Below, in pieces: positions 56,201 to 64,000 of a stretch of 64,000 bases of DNA (the first letter of the stretch is position 1; each line of letters opens with the position of its first letter). Location: positions 806,001-870,000 of the forward strand of contig OZ237763.1 in assembly GCA_965178125.1 (NCBI GenBank). The letters are read 5' to 3'. Below the pieces are notes generated by a model. The model worked only from the letters and a program-made list of their open reading frames with translations. It was not told the DNA's origin and made no database searches. Made by a program: the position numbers and the translations under genes. Source of the DNA: Bilabrum cf. latius. Taxonomy: Eukaryota; Bigyra: Bicosoecida; Bigyra; Bicosoecida.

Positions 56201-57835
56201 TGACGCCTTCACTTGCAGCGAGCTCGCTTGCTGGGCCACTGTGGAAGCCTCCATATCTCGCTGCGCGAGCCTTGACTCTAGCTCCTGAATTCGCTTCTCT
56301 GCCTCTCTTGCAGCTGCCGACTTACCCCCCGAAAGCCTTCCAGGAAGCCTTTTCTGCTTAACCTTTGATTTTTCCTTGGGTTTCTTGGTCGCTGTTGGAC
56401 TTGCCCCCTCCCCGCTGCCGGGGGTGCTCTTCGCGGCGGAGTCAGCTTCGGGCGCAGCCGGCGCGGTCGTGATGCCGCCTGCAGATCGATGGACTGCACG
56501 ACCGTTGCTTGCTTGTGCTTCGCTGCCACCATCAAACTGGAGTGTACTGCCAGGTTTCGAAGCTGTTTCGCGTAAATCGGTACGGCTGGCGGCTGAACCC
56601 TGCTGCGCCACGACTGGCGATGCCTGGCTCTATCCAAGCGAGGCAGGCCAGTCACTTGTCAATTTCACACCTCTCTCTGCACTCTTCACGGGACTGATAC
56701 CAACACCTGTAGCGAGTGCCCCGGCCTGGCCCGTGGTTGCCGAGCCCGAGGGTTGGTGCTCCAAAGAAGACTGATCCTGTTTCGATTCCAACGGATCTAC
56801 GGATGAGCCGCCGGTAGAAGGCTCGAGACGTTCGGGGGCTGCTGCAGGGCTTGAAACGACCGGCTTGCCACTGAATGCGATGTCGCCAGTCCCTACCTGT
56901 TTTGCGTCATCAGACTTCGAGTCTCCTGCTTGCGCACGACCTGGCTGTGCCACTCTGGACTCAACCTCACCATTGTCTCCATTGCGAGCGAGGACAAGAA
57001 CTTCGGTTTCACGCTAGTCGTGCCCCCTGGCGGGTCCATCGCCGCTATCCTCCCGCCTTTCGCCGCCGTCGAGCTCTGCTGCAGCGTCCTCGTCCTCGTC
57101 CTCGTCCATTGGAACCAGAGGCCTCTCGCTTGCCCGGCGTAACCAAGCCATCCACTCCTTGCCCATCTCTTCTGTCGGCGCCCTAAACTAAAGTGATCGC
57201 GGCTTGCTTATAACTGGGTCACTTGTGAGCTCGGGATCCCCGCGGAGCTGGCAGCTGACTGTGAACACAGCGTTGAACGGCACGCCTCGAGCCCCGGCAC
57301 CGGAGGCTGCCCCCTTTGCTTCCCCTGACTCGCCAGCAGTCACCTCCAGCTCTGATATCTTGCATCCAAGCAGGTCAACTTCACCAAGTGGTGGATCACT
57401 CTTCGATTTGCACCAGTACAGGCGACATCCACGCACTCGGCAGAAGCGGCGCTTCCAGCTGCCGCTGCCTGGAGAGGCACGTTTGTCCAGCCACCCGTCT
57501 CCGCTGACACCGGATCGGCTTGCTCCCCGCAACAAGGTCAGCCAAGACTGTAGATGCTACTCTGATGGCGCCTGAAACGCAAGTCGTCTGCCGAATGCAT
57601 CGGCACAAGCAAGCATGTGATCACGATTGTGCACTGCCTTGCTCACCGCATCCACTATTCCACCGCACACATTGACGTAACCTTTGATTGCCCCGAGCTT
57701 GCTGGGTGATTTGGGATCTTTTTCCGCGTAGTGTAGCACGCCATGTCGAAACAAGCATTGCCGCTGCTTCCACGATCGAATCCAGCTACCTTCTTTCTCG
57801 ATCTCGCCCCGAAACTCGAAAGGACACGATATCAT
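53231..57835 (-). CDS. PH-PH-coiled coil-Rubicon-homology protein, PLEKHM-like (1,534 aa)
   Basis: ATG 57835 to TGA 53233-53231 in one frame without introns, seventeen TAG codons (57557, 57188, 57014, 56630, 56192, 55760, 55244, 55169, 55007, 54980, 53885, 53855, 53636, 53594, 53432, 53429, 53318). Two PH domains open the protein: about 10-105 (FRGEIEKEGSWIRSWKQRQC ... FQAPSE-TAG-HLQSWLTLL) and about 110-235 (GDGWLDKRASPGSGSWKRRF ... SL-TAG-FRAPTEEMGKEWMAWL). A Lys/Ala coiled coil (about 430-600) and a helical region follow. Near residue 1060 is a Cys-rich domain, LNKWQGRRCASCGVGI ... CYCWYTELLLCPPC ... ITNWRTLPWRML ... FIDKICQLPIVEV, matching the Rubicon homology (DUF4206) zinc domain. PLEKHM and Rubicon proteins bind Rab7 and regulate late endosome-autophagosome traffic; such a role is inferred. 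The C-terminal tail (ILARFP-TAG-DKVPKAVRQ...) is unassigned. Convergent with SMC4, 97 bases apart. Confidence 0.75.
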
Positions 57836-57999
57836 TGTATAAGTTAAGTCAAGAGCTCGCTCAACTGGTCATCAACCACGCTCTGGCTCTTCAATTGAGG
57901 GAGTTGCGGGCCGTCATATCTCGTCTAAGTGCTCGCAACTATCAGAGGCAGCCGTTTCGAACGATCCTGACGCTCAGAGAGTGCCCAGCTGGGGTCATC
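57836..57999. promoter_or_regulatory. Bidirectional promoter region, PH-Rubicon gene / BBS7
   Basis: 164 bases between divergent ATGs at 57835 (minus) and 58000 (plus). No defined element seen. Confidence 0.4.
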
Positions 58000-60900
58000 A
58001 TGGAGGTTCACATGTCATCTAGAGATTTGTTTCGCGTTGGACCTGTAGGCTACCGGGGTACGCTGCAGGTCCTTCCGAAAGGTAAAAAATCGAAAGTGAG
58101 TTATTTGCCTGCAAATGTATAGTCCTTCAGAGAGCTGTGTTCAACATTTTTGCAGATTCAAATTAAGTCCATATATCTTGCAGCCAAAAGTGGTCATTGG
58201 TGATGATTCAGGGTCAGTTCATTGCATAGAAGTCGACAAAGGAGTTGCAAAAGTGAGCGAGAGCAGAACCATTCGCACTGAACCACGCTTTTAGTAAGTA
58301 TTTCGTTGCGGTGGTTGACTTACCATTTTACGGCATGTTTTGTCCTCTCGTTCACAGAGAGCCTTCAAGACTGATGCAAGCTCAAAGCCGGTCTCCTCGG
58401 TGACACTCGGTGGGGCCCCGACAAAGAAAGACAGAGTCTTCTACTCCACCTCTCAAACCATCACTGGGGTATCGAAGAAAGGAAAAGAGTTTTTCCGTTT
58501 CGATACGACACTCTCGGAGACAATAACTTCATCGTTCTCTGAAGAGACGAGGCTGTGGCTAGCGGCATCCACGGACTACGGTCTGTTCGACAACGGAACA
58601 GAAATGGAGTCTTACGCCGCACCAGATGCTATCCAAGACCTTGCAGTCGCAAATGTGACAAGAGACACGGAACCTGACGCAGTCCTTGCTTGCAAAGACG
58701 GGGCCGTAAGAGTGATCGCGGCGGGGTCGTCCGTCCTCGAGTACCGCCAGGGCAGCGGAACCGTGAGCGCGGGCTCCTCGGCAGCTGGTGCCGCAGCAGC
58801 CGCGGCATCTATCGGTGGTGGCGGCAGTGCAAGCGCTGCTGCTGCTGGGGCTCGGTCGGCCGGCGGTGTATCGGGCGCCCGAAGCGTTCACTACTACCAC
58901 CCTACTCTGCTGCGCGGAGAGTCTGCCTCGCTGCCCGCCTCTTCCGCTGCAGCCAAGGAGATGGCCAGCTCTTTGCCTGCCGGAAGCACCATCCCTGCCC
59001 CTCGAGCCGGACGCGGTCACCTGCCTCCGCCCCTGAGTCCGAGTCGCGCGAGGCATTTCCTGGTGGGCTCCGGGGCGGGGAGCGTGGCTCTGCTGCTTGC
59101 AGCCAGCGATGCAGTGCAGCCGCGGTGGACGCTGATGCCTTCTCGCGGGAGGGCGGGAGGTGGCACCGTGAACGCGATCACCTCGCTGGATGTGACTGGG
59201 GACGGCAGTCTGGACGTGGTGGTGGGCAGGGACGACGGGAGCGTGGATGTGCTGGGCGCGGAGGCAGGCCCACACGACCCCGCGGTGGTGTTCTCGCACC
59301 AGGTCGGGGACGCAGTGCAGAGCCTGCAAGCAGCTGCGGTACCCTCACCCGGTGACGGCGAGGTGCTGGCCGTGTCATTCTCGGGCAAGCTGGTGTCGCT
59401 GACCACTGAGTCGCTGTCAGCTGCGGCGGAGGGGGACAGCTACGGGCGCAGCAAGGAGGTGGTGGAGCGGGAGGCCAGAGTAGTGGCGCTCCGGTCCGAG
59501 ATGAGTGCCTTGGAGAAGCAGGTGGAGAAGCAGCGATAGAGCATGTTGGATGCTTGGAAGAGCAGCGGGTTCTCCACGCCGGCCCTGGAGGCCATCGAGC
59601 AGGCGGCGGGGGCGGCGGGGGGTACGGGTGCGGGTGCGGGTGGGGGTGTCGCGAATGCAGGTGTGGTGGGCCAGGCCGCGGGACTAATGGCGCTTGCAGA
59701 GCCAGTCACTGCCGAGTGCCGATTGGAGGTGGATGAGGCAACTGCCAGCTACAGGATCGCGGTTGAATCTGCCTCGCTGGTAGAGAGCGTATCGTTGCTC
59801 AGCCCGGTGCCTCTGGAGATTCTCAAGACGGATCACAGCGCCAATGCCATCGTGTCCAAGACACAGCAGGAGGCGGCAAGGGGGGCCCAGGCAGCCCCGG
59901 CTAGCGGTCCGGAGGAGGCCAAGCCGGACCCACATGAGGATGCGTACGGCCCGGCGGGTTGCGACAAGTGGTCCTCTGTTCACACATTCCGATGCCAGGA
60001 ACTCTCGCACAGGCTAGAACTGAGGGCGAGGGCCAGGGAGGGTCAGACAGGCGACGTTGAGGTGGTGGTCATCGCAGAACCTGGGGCGGCCGGGCGGCAG
60101 GCAGCTGCGGTCGAGACTGTCCGCATCCGTCCGCTGTCACTCCACTGCAGGTGCAGCGACAGCGCATTCGATGACGCAGTGCAAGCAGGCGCGAGCGCAC
60201 CTGCAGGAGACGACCCCTCGCAGTCATGGCTCGCGGAAGCGGGGGCCAAGGCGCAAGCAGCCGCTGCCTCGCATGACTCGCAGGGGGCTCTGGTCGTTCG
60301 CGGGGAGTTCTCGCTTGGAAGGGCTCACGACTGGATCGAGCAGCTGCTTCCAGGTGTGCCCACACGCGCCGATACTGAGTCCGCCGCAGCTCGCTACGCG
60401 GAGCACGCGGCCACAGAGCGAGGCGTGCATGCCGGAGCCTCTGCGTCGGAAGTTGGTAAGCTGATGCCGCTGTCCGCGACGACTGGTGGCGCCGCAGATT
60501 CAGATGGAGCCTCAAGCGTTGAGGCTTCTGCAGCAAGTGGCCGGGGAGGAGGGCCGTCCTCTCGAGCAGTTCTCGTGTTCAGGAACTCGTTGGTGGGAAC
60601 GCTGCTGCGCGCTGACTACTGCCGCGGTGAGATGGTGCTGCGGTCGTGCAACGCATCGTCCTTGGCGATCGCGAGGGATTGGCTGCTCCAGCGCGCAGCA
60701 GCAGACAAGCTGAGCCTACAGGTGGACTGGCACATGCCTACTGCGTCTCTCAGGGCGGCTTGGGGCATGCTACACCCTCGGCTTCGATACGCCGCGTCGC
60801 TTTCAAAGCGAGCTGACCTGGCTGATGCTGTCAAGGAAGTAGCATTGTAGGAGGACGGCGACAGACCATGGTTGTCGCAGGAGCTTAAAGACGTACTGCA

Positions 60901-61174
60901 GCACGGTAGCAGGTACAGGCGTGAGCTAGAGTCGCAACCCAACAAGCTTGAGGCACTGCAGTGTGTGCTGGAGGACCTCTTCATGCATCACCACAAGGCT
61001 CTCGGCGGTGACGTGTCAGCCCACGTTGAGGAACTGATGGCAGCCGCCAAAGAGGCCTACGAGTTCAAGTCGGAGGATGCTGCGGTCCAAGTTGGGTTCT
61101 CGGCTAGAGCCGACATGGGCAAAGTGGCACATGACTAGATGCTTGCTCTGCTAGAGCAATCTGGGGGTGACTGA
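58000..61174 (+). CDS. BBS7: BBSome subunit BBS7 (993 aa)
   Basis: Three exons: 58000-58095 (MEVHMSSRDLFRVGPVGYRG...), 58184-58252 (PKVVIGDDSGSVHCIEVDKG...), 58358-61174. Introns of 88 nt (GTGAGT, tandem GCAG acceptors, the second in phase) and 105 nt (GTGAGC to TTCACAG). TGA 61172-61174; TAG at 59537, 60848 and 61136. BBS7 blocks: KVVIGDDSGSV, KKDRVFYSTSQTITGVSKKG with KEFFRFDTTLSETI, AVLACKDGAVRVIAAGSSVL, FLVGSGAGSVALL, DVTGDGSLDVVVGRDDGSVD, VAVSFSGKLVSLTTE, then a coiled coil (EARVVALRSEMSALEKQVEK) with TAG 59537 three codons further on, and an LEALQCVLEDLF C-terminal helix block. It belongs to the BBSome coat that moves membrane cargo in and out of cilia. It is longer than animal BBS7 (about 715 aa) because of Ala/Gly/Ser insertions in the propeller and C-terminal half. 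Confidence 0.93.
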
Positions 61175-61217
61175 TTCAGGATCTGAAACCTGTCTCGGGA
61201 TTTCTTTTCATATAAAG

Positions 61218-61517
61218 GATGTACGTTCCGGGGCTCACTCAGCCCACCTCCCATGCAGCCCAACCTCCATCCGGGGCGCACCCAGCCCACTTCCCATGCA
61301 GCCCAACCTCCATCCGGGGCGCACCCAGCCCACTTCCCATACAGCCCAACCTCCATCCGGGGCGGACCCGGCCCACATCCCACGCAGCCCAACCTCCATC
61401 CGGGGCGCACCCAGCCCACCTCCCATGCAGCCCAACCTCCATCCGGGGCGCACCCAGCCCACTTCCCATGCAGCCCAACCTCCATCTGGGGCGCACCCAG
61501 CCCACCTCCCATCCGTG
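61218..61517. repeat. 43-bp minisatellite (about seven copies)
   Basis: Units containing CAACCTCCATCCGGGGCGCA recur with a 43-bp period (start points 61261, 61304, 61347, 61390, 61433, 61476). It lies directly downstream of the BBS7 stop. The period is not a multiple of 3; short ORFs on both strands through it are by-products. Confidence 0.95.
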
Positions 61518-61552
61518 ACCCCACAGATCTTGTCGTGTAGTTGACTCGGAAT

Positions 61553-61588
61553 AGGGTTAGGGTTAGGGTTAGGGTTAGGGTTAGGGTA
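61553..61588 (+). repeat. Short interstitial TTAGGG tract (about six copies)
   Basis: About six AGGGTT units in the same orientation as the long array at 63081. It sits between the 43-bp minisatellite and the 339-bp satellite. Confidence 0.95.
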
Positions 61589-61723
61589 TCAGGGGGTCAA
61601 CTTATACTTAGGGTCGGCCATTTTCGGCTTTTACGCTAGCGCGGTTCAGGGAACAAGACCCATATATTCTGATTGGGCATGCTTTAAAACCTAGGTTACA
61701 ACTCCGAGTCGGGTCATAACTCT
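61589..61723. other. Unique spacer in the repeat region
   Basis: 135 bases of single-copy sequence between the short TTAGGG tract and the 339-bp satellite. No feature recognised. Confidence 0.4.
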
Positions 61724-63079
61724 CCGCGGCGCCGCGGTTCCGCAGGGTTAGTGAAATCCGTCAGGGCCGTGTGCCGCCATGGGGTGGATCCGGAGTCGAT
61801 ATGTATAGACACCATTGTGTGCCCCGCGATGTGTACATACGATTCGACACTTGAAACGCAGCGATTGCATGTGTTCCGGCCGAGATATGGAGGACATCCG
61901 ACTTTTTTGCGCAGGTCGGATCTCCAAAATCAGTCGGAGATCCGACCTATGCGTTCGGGCGTGTCCAGGTCTACAGATGAGCGTTTGATGTTTGGTTTTC
62001 GATACAGAAGATGTATCGGGGTCCATGCCACCCGAGGAACACACACCAGGTGGTGTCAGGTACCGCGGCGCCGCGGTTCCGCAGGGTCAGTGAAATCCGT
62101 CAGGGCCGTGTGCCGCCATGGGGTGGATCCGGAGTCGATATGTATAGACACCATTGTGTGCCCCGCGATGTGTACATACGATTCGACACTTGAAACGCAG
62201 CGATTGCATGTGTTCCGGCCGAGATATGGAGGACATCCGACTTTTTTGCGCAGGTCGGATCTCCAAAATCAGTCGGAGATCCGACCTATGCGTTCGGGCG
62301 TGTCCAGGTCTACAGATGAGCGTTTGATGTTTGGTTTTCGATGCAGAAGATGTATCGGGGTCCATGCCACCCGAGGAACACACACCAGGTGGTGTCAGGT
62401 ACCGCGGCGCCGCGGTTCCGCAGGGTCAGTGAAATCCGTCAGGGCCGTGTGCCTCCATGGGGTGGATCCGGAGTCGATATGTATAGACACCATTGTGTGC
62501 CCCGCGATGTGTACATACGATTCGACACTTGAAACGCAGCGATTGCATGTGTTCCGGCCGAGATATGGAGGACATCCGACTTTTTTGCGCAGGTCGGATC
62601 TCCAAAATCAGTCGGAGATCCGACCTATGCGTTCGGGCGTGTCAAGGTCTACAGATGAGCGTTTGATGTTTGGTTTTCGATGCAGAAGATGTATCGGGGT
62701 CCATGCCACCCGAGGAACACACACCAGGTGGTGTCAGGTACCGCGGCGCCGCGGTTCCGCAGGGTCAGTGAAATCCGTCAGGGCCGTGTGCCTCCATGGG
62801 GTGGATCCGGAGTCGATATGTATAGACACCATTGTGTGCCCCGCGATGTGTACATACGATTCGACACTTGAAACGCAGCGATTGCATGTGTTCCGGCCGA
62901 GATATGGAGGACATCCGACTTTTTTGCGCAGGTCGGATCTCCAAAATCAGTCGGAGATCCGACCTATGCGTTCGGGCGTGTCCAGGTCTACAGATGAGCG
63001 TTTGATGTTTTGTTTTCGATGCAGAAGATGTATCGGGGTCCATGCCACCCGGGGAACACACACCAGGTGGTGTTAGGTA
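61724..63079. repeat. 339-bp satellite, four tandem copies with internal hairpin
   Basis: Four nearly identical head-to-tail copies begin at 61724, 62063, 62402 and 62741; differences are a handful of single bases. Each contains a perfect 13-bp inverted repeat (AGGTCGGATCTCC, 10-base loop, GGAGATCCGACCT; copy 1 at 61913-61948). Each opens with CCGCGGCGCCGCGG. The last copy ends directly against the long TTAGGG array. Because 339 is a multiple of 3 the plus strand stays open as a 441-codon repeat frame, but there is no sign of selection on protein. Confidence 0.97.
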
Positions 63080-63080
63080 C

Positions 63081-63364
63081 CTTTAGGGTTAGGGTTGGGT
63101 TAGGGTTAGGGTTAGGGTTAGGGTTAGGGTTAGGGTTAGGGTTAGGGTTAGGGTTAGGGTTAGGGTTAGGGTTAGGGTTAGGGTTAGGGTTAGGGTTAGG
63201 GTTAGGGTTAGGGTTAGGGTTAGGGTTAGGGTTAGGGTTAGGGTTAGGGTTAGGGTTAGGGTTAGGGTTAGGGTTAGGGTTAGGGTTAGGGTTAGGGTTA
63301 GGGTTAGGGTTAGGGTTAGGGTTAGGGTTAGGGTTAGGGTTAGGGTTAGGGTTAGGGTTAGGGT
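63081..63364 (+). repeat. Telomere-type TTAGGG array (about 47 copies)
   Basis: Nearly perfect (TTAGGG)n on the plus strand with one unit shortened to TTGGG near 63095. The G-rich strand points right, as it would at a right-hand chromosome end, but satellite DNA follows it, so in this assembly it is interstitial. Confidence 0.97.
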
Positions 63365-63423
63365 ATCTAATATAAAGTCAGGGACAGGGTCGGGGAAAAA
63401 ATATTTTCATCTTCATTTTTTTG
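63365..63423. other. AT-rich junction
   Basis: A 59-base AT-rich single-copy stretch joining the TTAGGG array to the 155-bp satellite. Confidence 0.5.
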
Positions 63424-64000
63424 TCGAAAATGTGCCCTCTGCGATCTCAGCAACTAGAATAGGTATGAAGATGATTCAAACTGTTTTGGGATGGCCTAGG
63501 GCCATATCATGGGGCAAATGTTCCCCAGGTTCCGTTTTGACCGCGCGGCGACGATACTGGCTGATGAAGATTTACATGCCGAAAATGTGCCCTCTGCGAT
63601 CTCAGCAACTAGAATAGGTATGAAGATGATTCAAACTGTTTTGGGATGGCCTAGGGCCATATCATGGGGCAAATGTTCCCCAGGTTCCGTTTTGACCGTG
63701 CGGCGACGATACTGGCTGATGAAGATTTACATGCCGAAAATGTGCCCTCTGCGATCTCAGCAACTAGAATAGGTATGAAGATGATTCAAACTGTTTTGGG
63801 ACGGCCTAGGGCCATATCATGGGGCAAATGTTCCCCAGGTTCCGTTTTGACCGCGCGGCGACGATACTGGCTGATGAAGATTTACATGCCGTAAATGTGC
63901 CCTCTGCGATCTCAGCAACTAGAATAGGTATGAAGATGATTCAAACTGTTTTGGGACGGCCTAGGGCCATATCATGGGGCAAATGTTCCCCAGGTTCCGT
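63424..64000. repeat. 155-bp satellite, running off the window
   Basis: Units containing AAAATGTGCCCTCTGCGATC recur at 63427, 63582, 63737 and 63892 (the last with one base changed), a period of 155 bp. About 3.7 copies are seen and the array continues beyond the window. Units differ by very few bases, implying recent homogenisation. It shares no obvious sequence with the 339-bp satellite. Confidence 0.95.

Noticed and set aside
433-61138. Treating the in-frame TAGs as pseudogenes, stop readthrough, selenocysteine/pyrrolysine sites, or sequencing errors
   Set aside because: About 90 sites in 14 genes are all TAG, never TAA or TGA, with frames intact and ordinary conserved domains on both sides. 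Errors or decay would hit all three stops and cause frameshifts.
61210-61540. Short overlapping ORFs on both strands in the 43-bp minisatellite
   Set aside because: Low-complexity repeat translation in several frames; period not a multiple of 3; no conserved protein.
61751-63076. 441-codon open frame across the 339-bp satellite
   Set aside because: The unit length is a multiple of 3, so any open frame persists through the array. No start context, domain or selection signal; units differ at random bases.
1-64000. CRISPR arrays, insertion sequences, operons or bacterial-type ribosome-binding sites
   Set aside because: None seen. Direct repeats here are contiguous satellites without spacers, and all gene features are eukaryotic.

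Overview
The window is nuclear DNA of a GC-rich, intron-poor, flagellated unicellular eukaryote. The evidence is a set of eukaryote-only genes (condensin SMC4, an ISWI remodeller, a C-terminal-motor kinesin, a BAH-ELM2-SANT corepressor protein), ciliary genes (BBS7, a giant ASH-repeat protein of HYDIN type, a CEP95-like centrosomal protein), short GT-AG introns, an intronless tRNA gene with a Pol III terminator, and TTAGGG repeats at the right end. I cannot name the lineage from sequence alone.

The central observation is that TAG is not a stop here. Fourteen confidently placed genes are broken by in-frame TAG only, about 90 times in all. The frame never changes across a TAG, conserved domains run through it, and each gene ends at TGA (usual) or TAA (rare). 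Contexts point to glutamine: a CAG-CAG-CAG-TAG-CAG tract, a Gly-Gln repeat in which one CAA is TAG, the residue before the last Trp of a WW domain, and PH-domain helices. I therefore annotate genes with TAG read as Gln, TAA and TGA as stop. Several genes below are made of 3 to 18 pieces that a standard-code caller would report as separate ORFs or pseudogenes.

Layout. 1-1545 (+): 3' part of a DUF676 lipase/esterase, ending in a 74-bp tandem repeat. 10209-1756 (-): giant ASH-domain ciliary protein. 10210-11434: poorly understood spacer with broken reading frames and a tRNA-Arg(CCT). 11435-13396 (+): type II membrane fucosyltransferase-like enzyme. 17179-13544 (-): CEP95-like protein. 17873-18745 (+): signal-peptide/TM protein. 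19822-19051 (-): small multi-exon gene. 21322-20051 (-): uroporphyrinogen decarboxylase. 21488-25273 (+): kinesin-14 with two WW domains. 29639-25401 (-): BAH-ELM2-SANT-zinc-finger protein. 29890-31884 (+): ATP-grasp protein with a (GA)32 insertion. 36334-31941 (-): ISWI. 36712-38300 (+): unknown Ser-rich protein. 38300-43286 (+): calpain-like protein lacking its catalytic Cys. 45700-43407 (-): ABC-class ATPase (COG3044). 48709-46028 (-): coiled-coil protein with a 17-residue repeat. 48973-53133 (+): SMC4. 57835-53231 (-): PH-PH-Rubicon-homology protein. 58000-61174 (+): BBS7.

From 61218 to the end the window is repeat DNA of subtelomeric type: a 43-bp minisatellite, a short TTAGGG tract, four copies of a 339-bp satellite with a perfect 13-bp hairpin, about 47 TTAGGG units, then a 155-bp satellite running off the window.

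Genes are packed tightly, with convergent gaps of about 60-150 bp and divergent gaps of about 165-380 bp. There is no operon logic. Themes are cilium/centrosome (HYDIN-like, CEP95-like, BBS7), chromosome structure (SMC4, ISWI, BAH-ELM2-SANT) and membrane traffic (PH-Rubicon protein).
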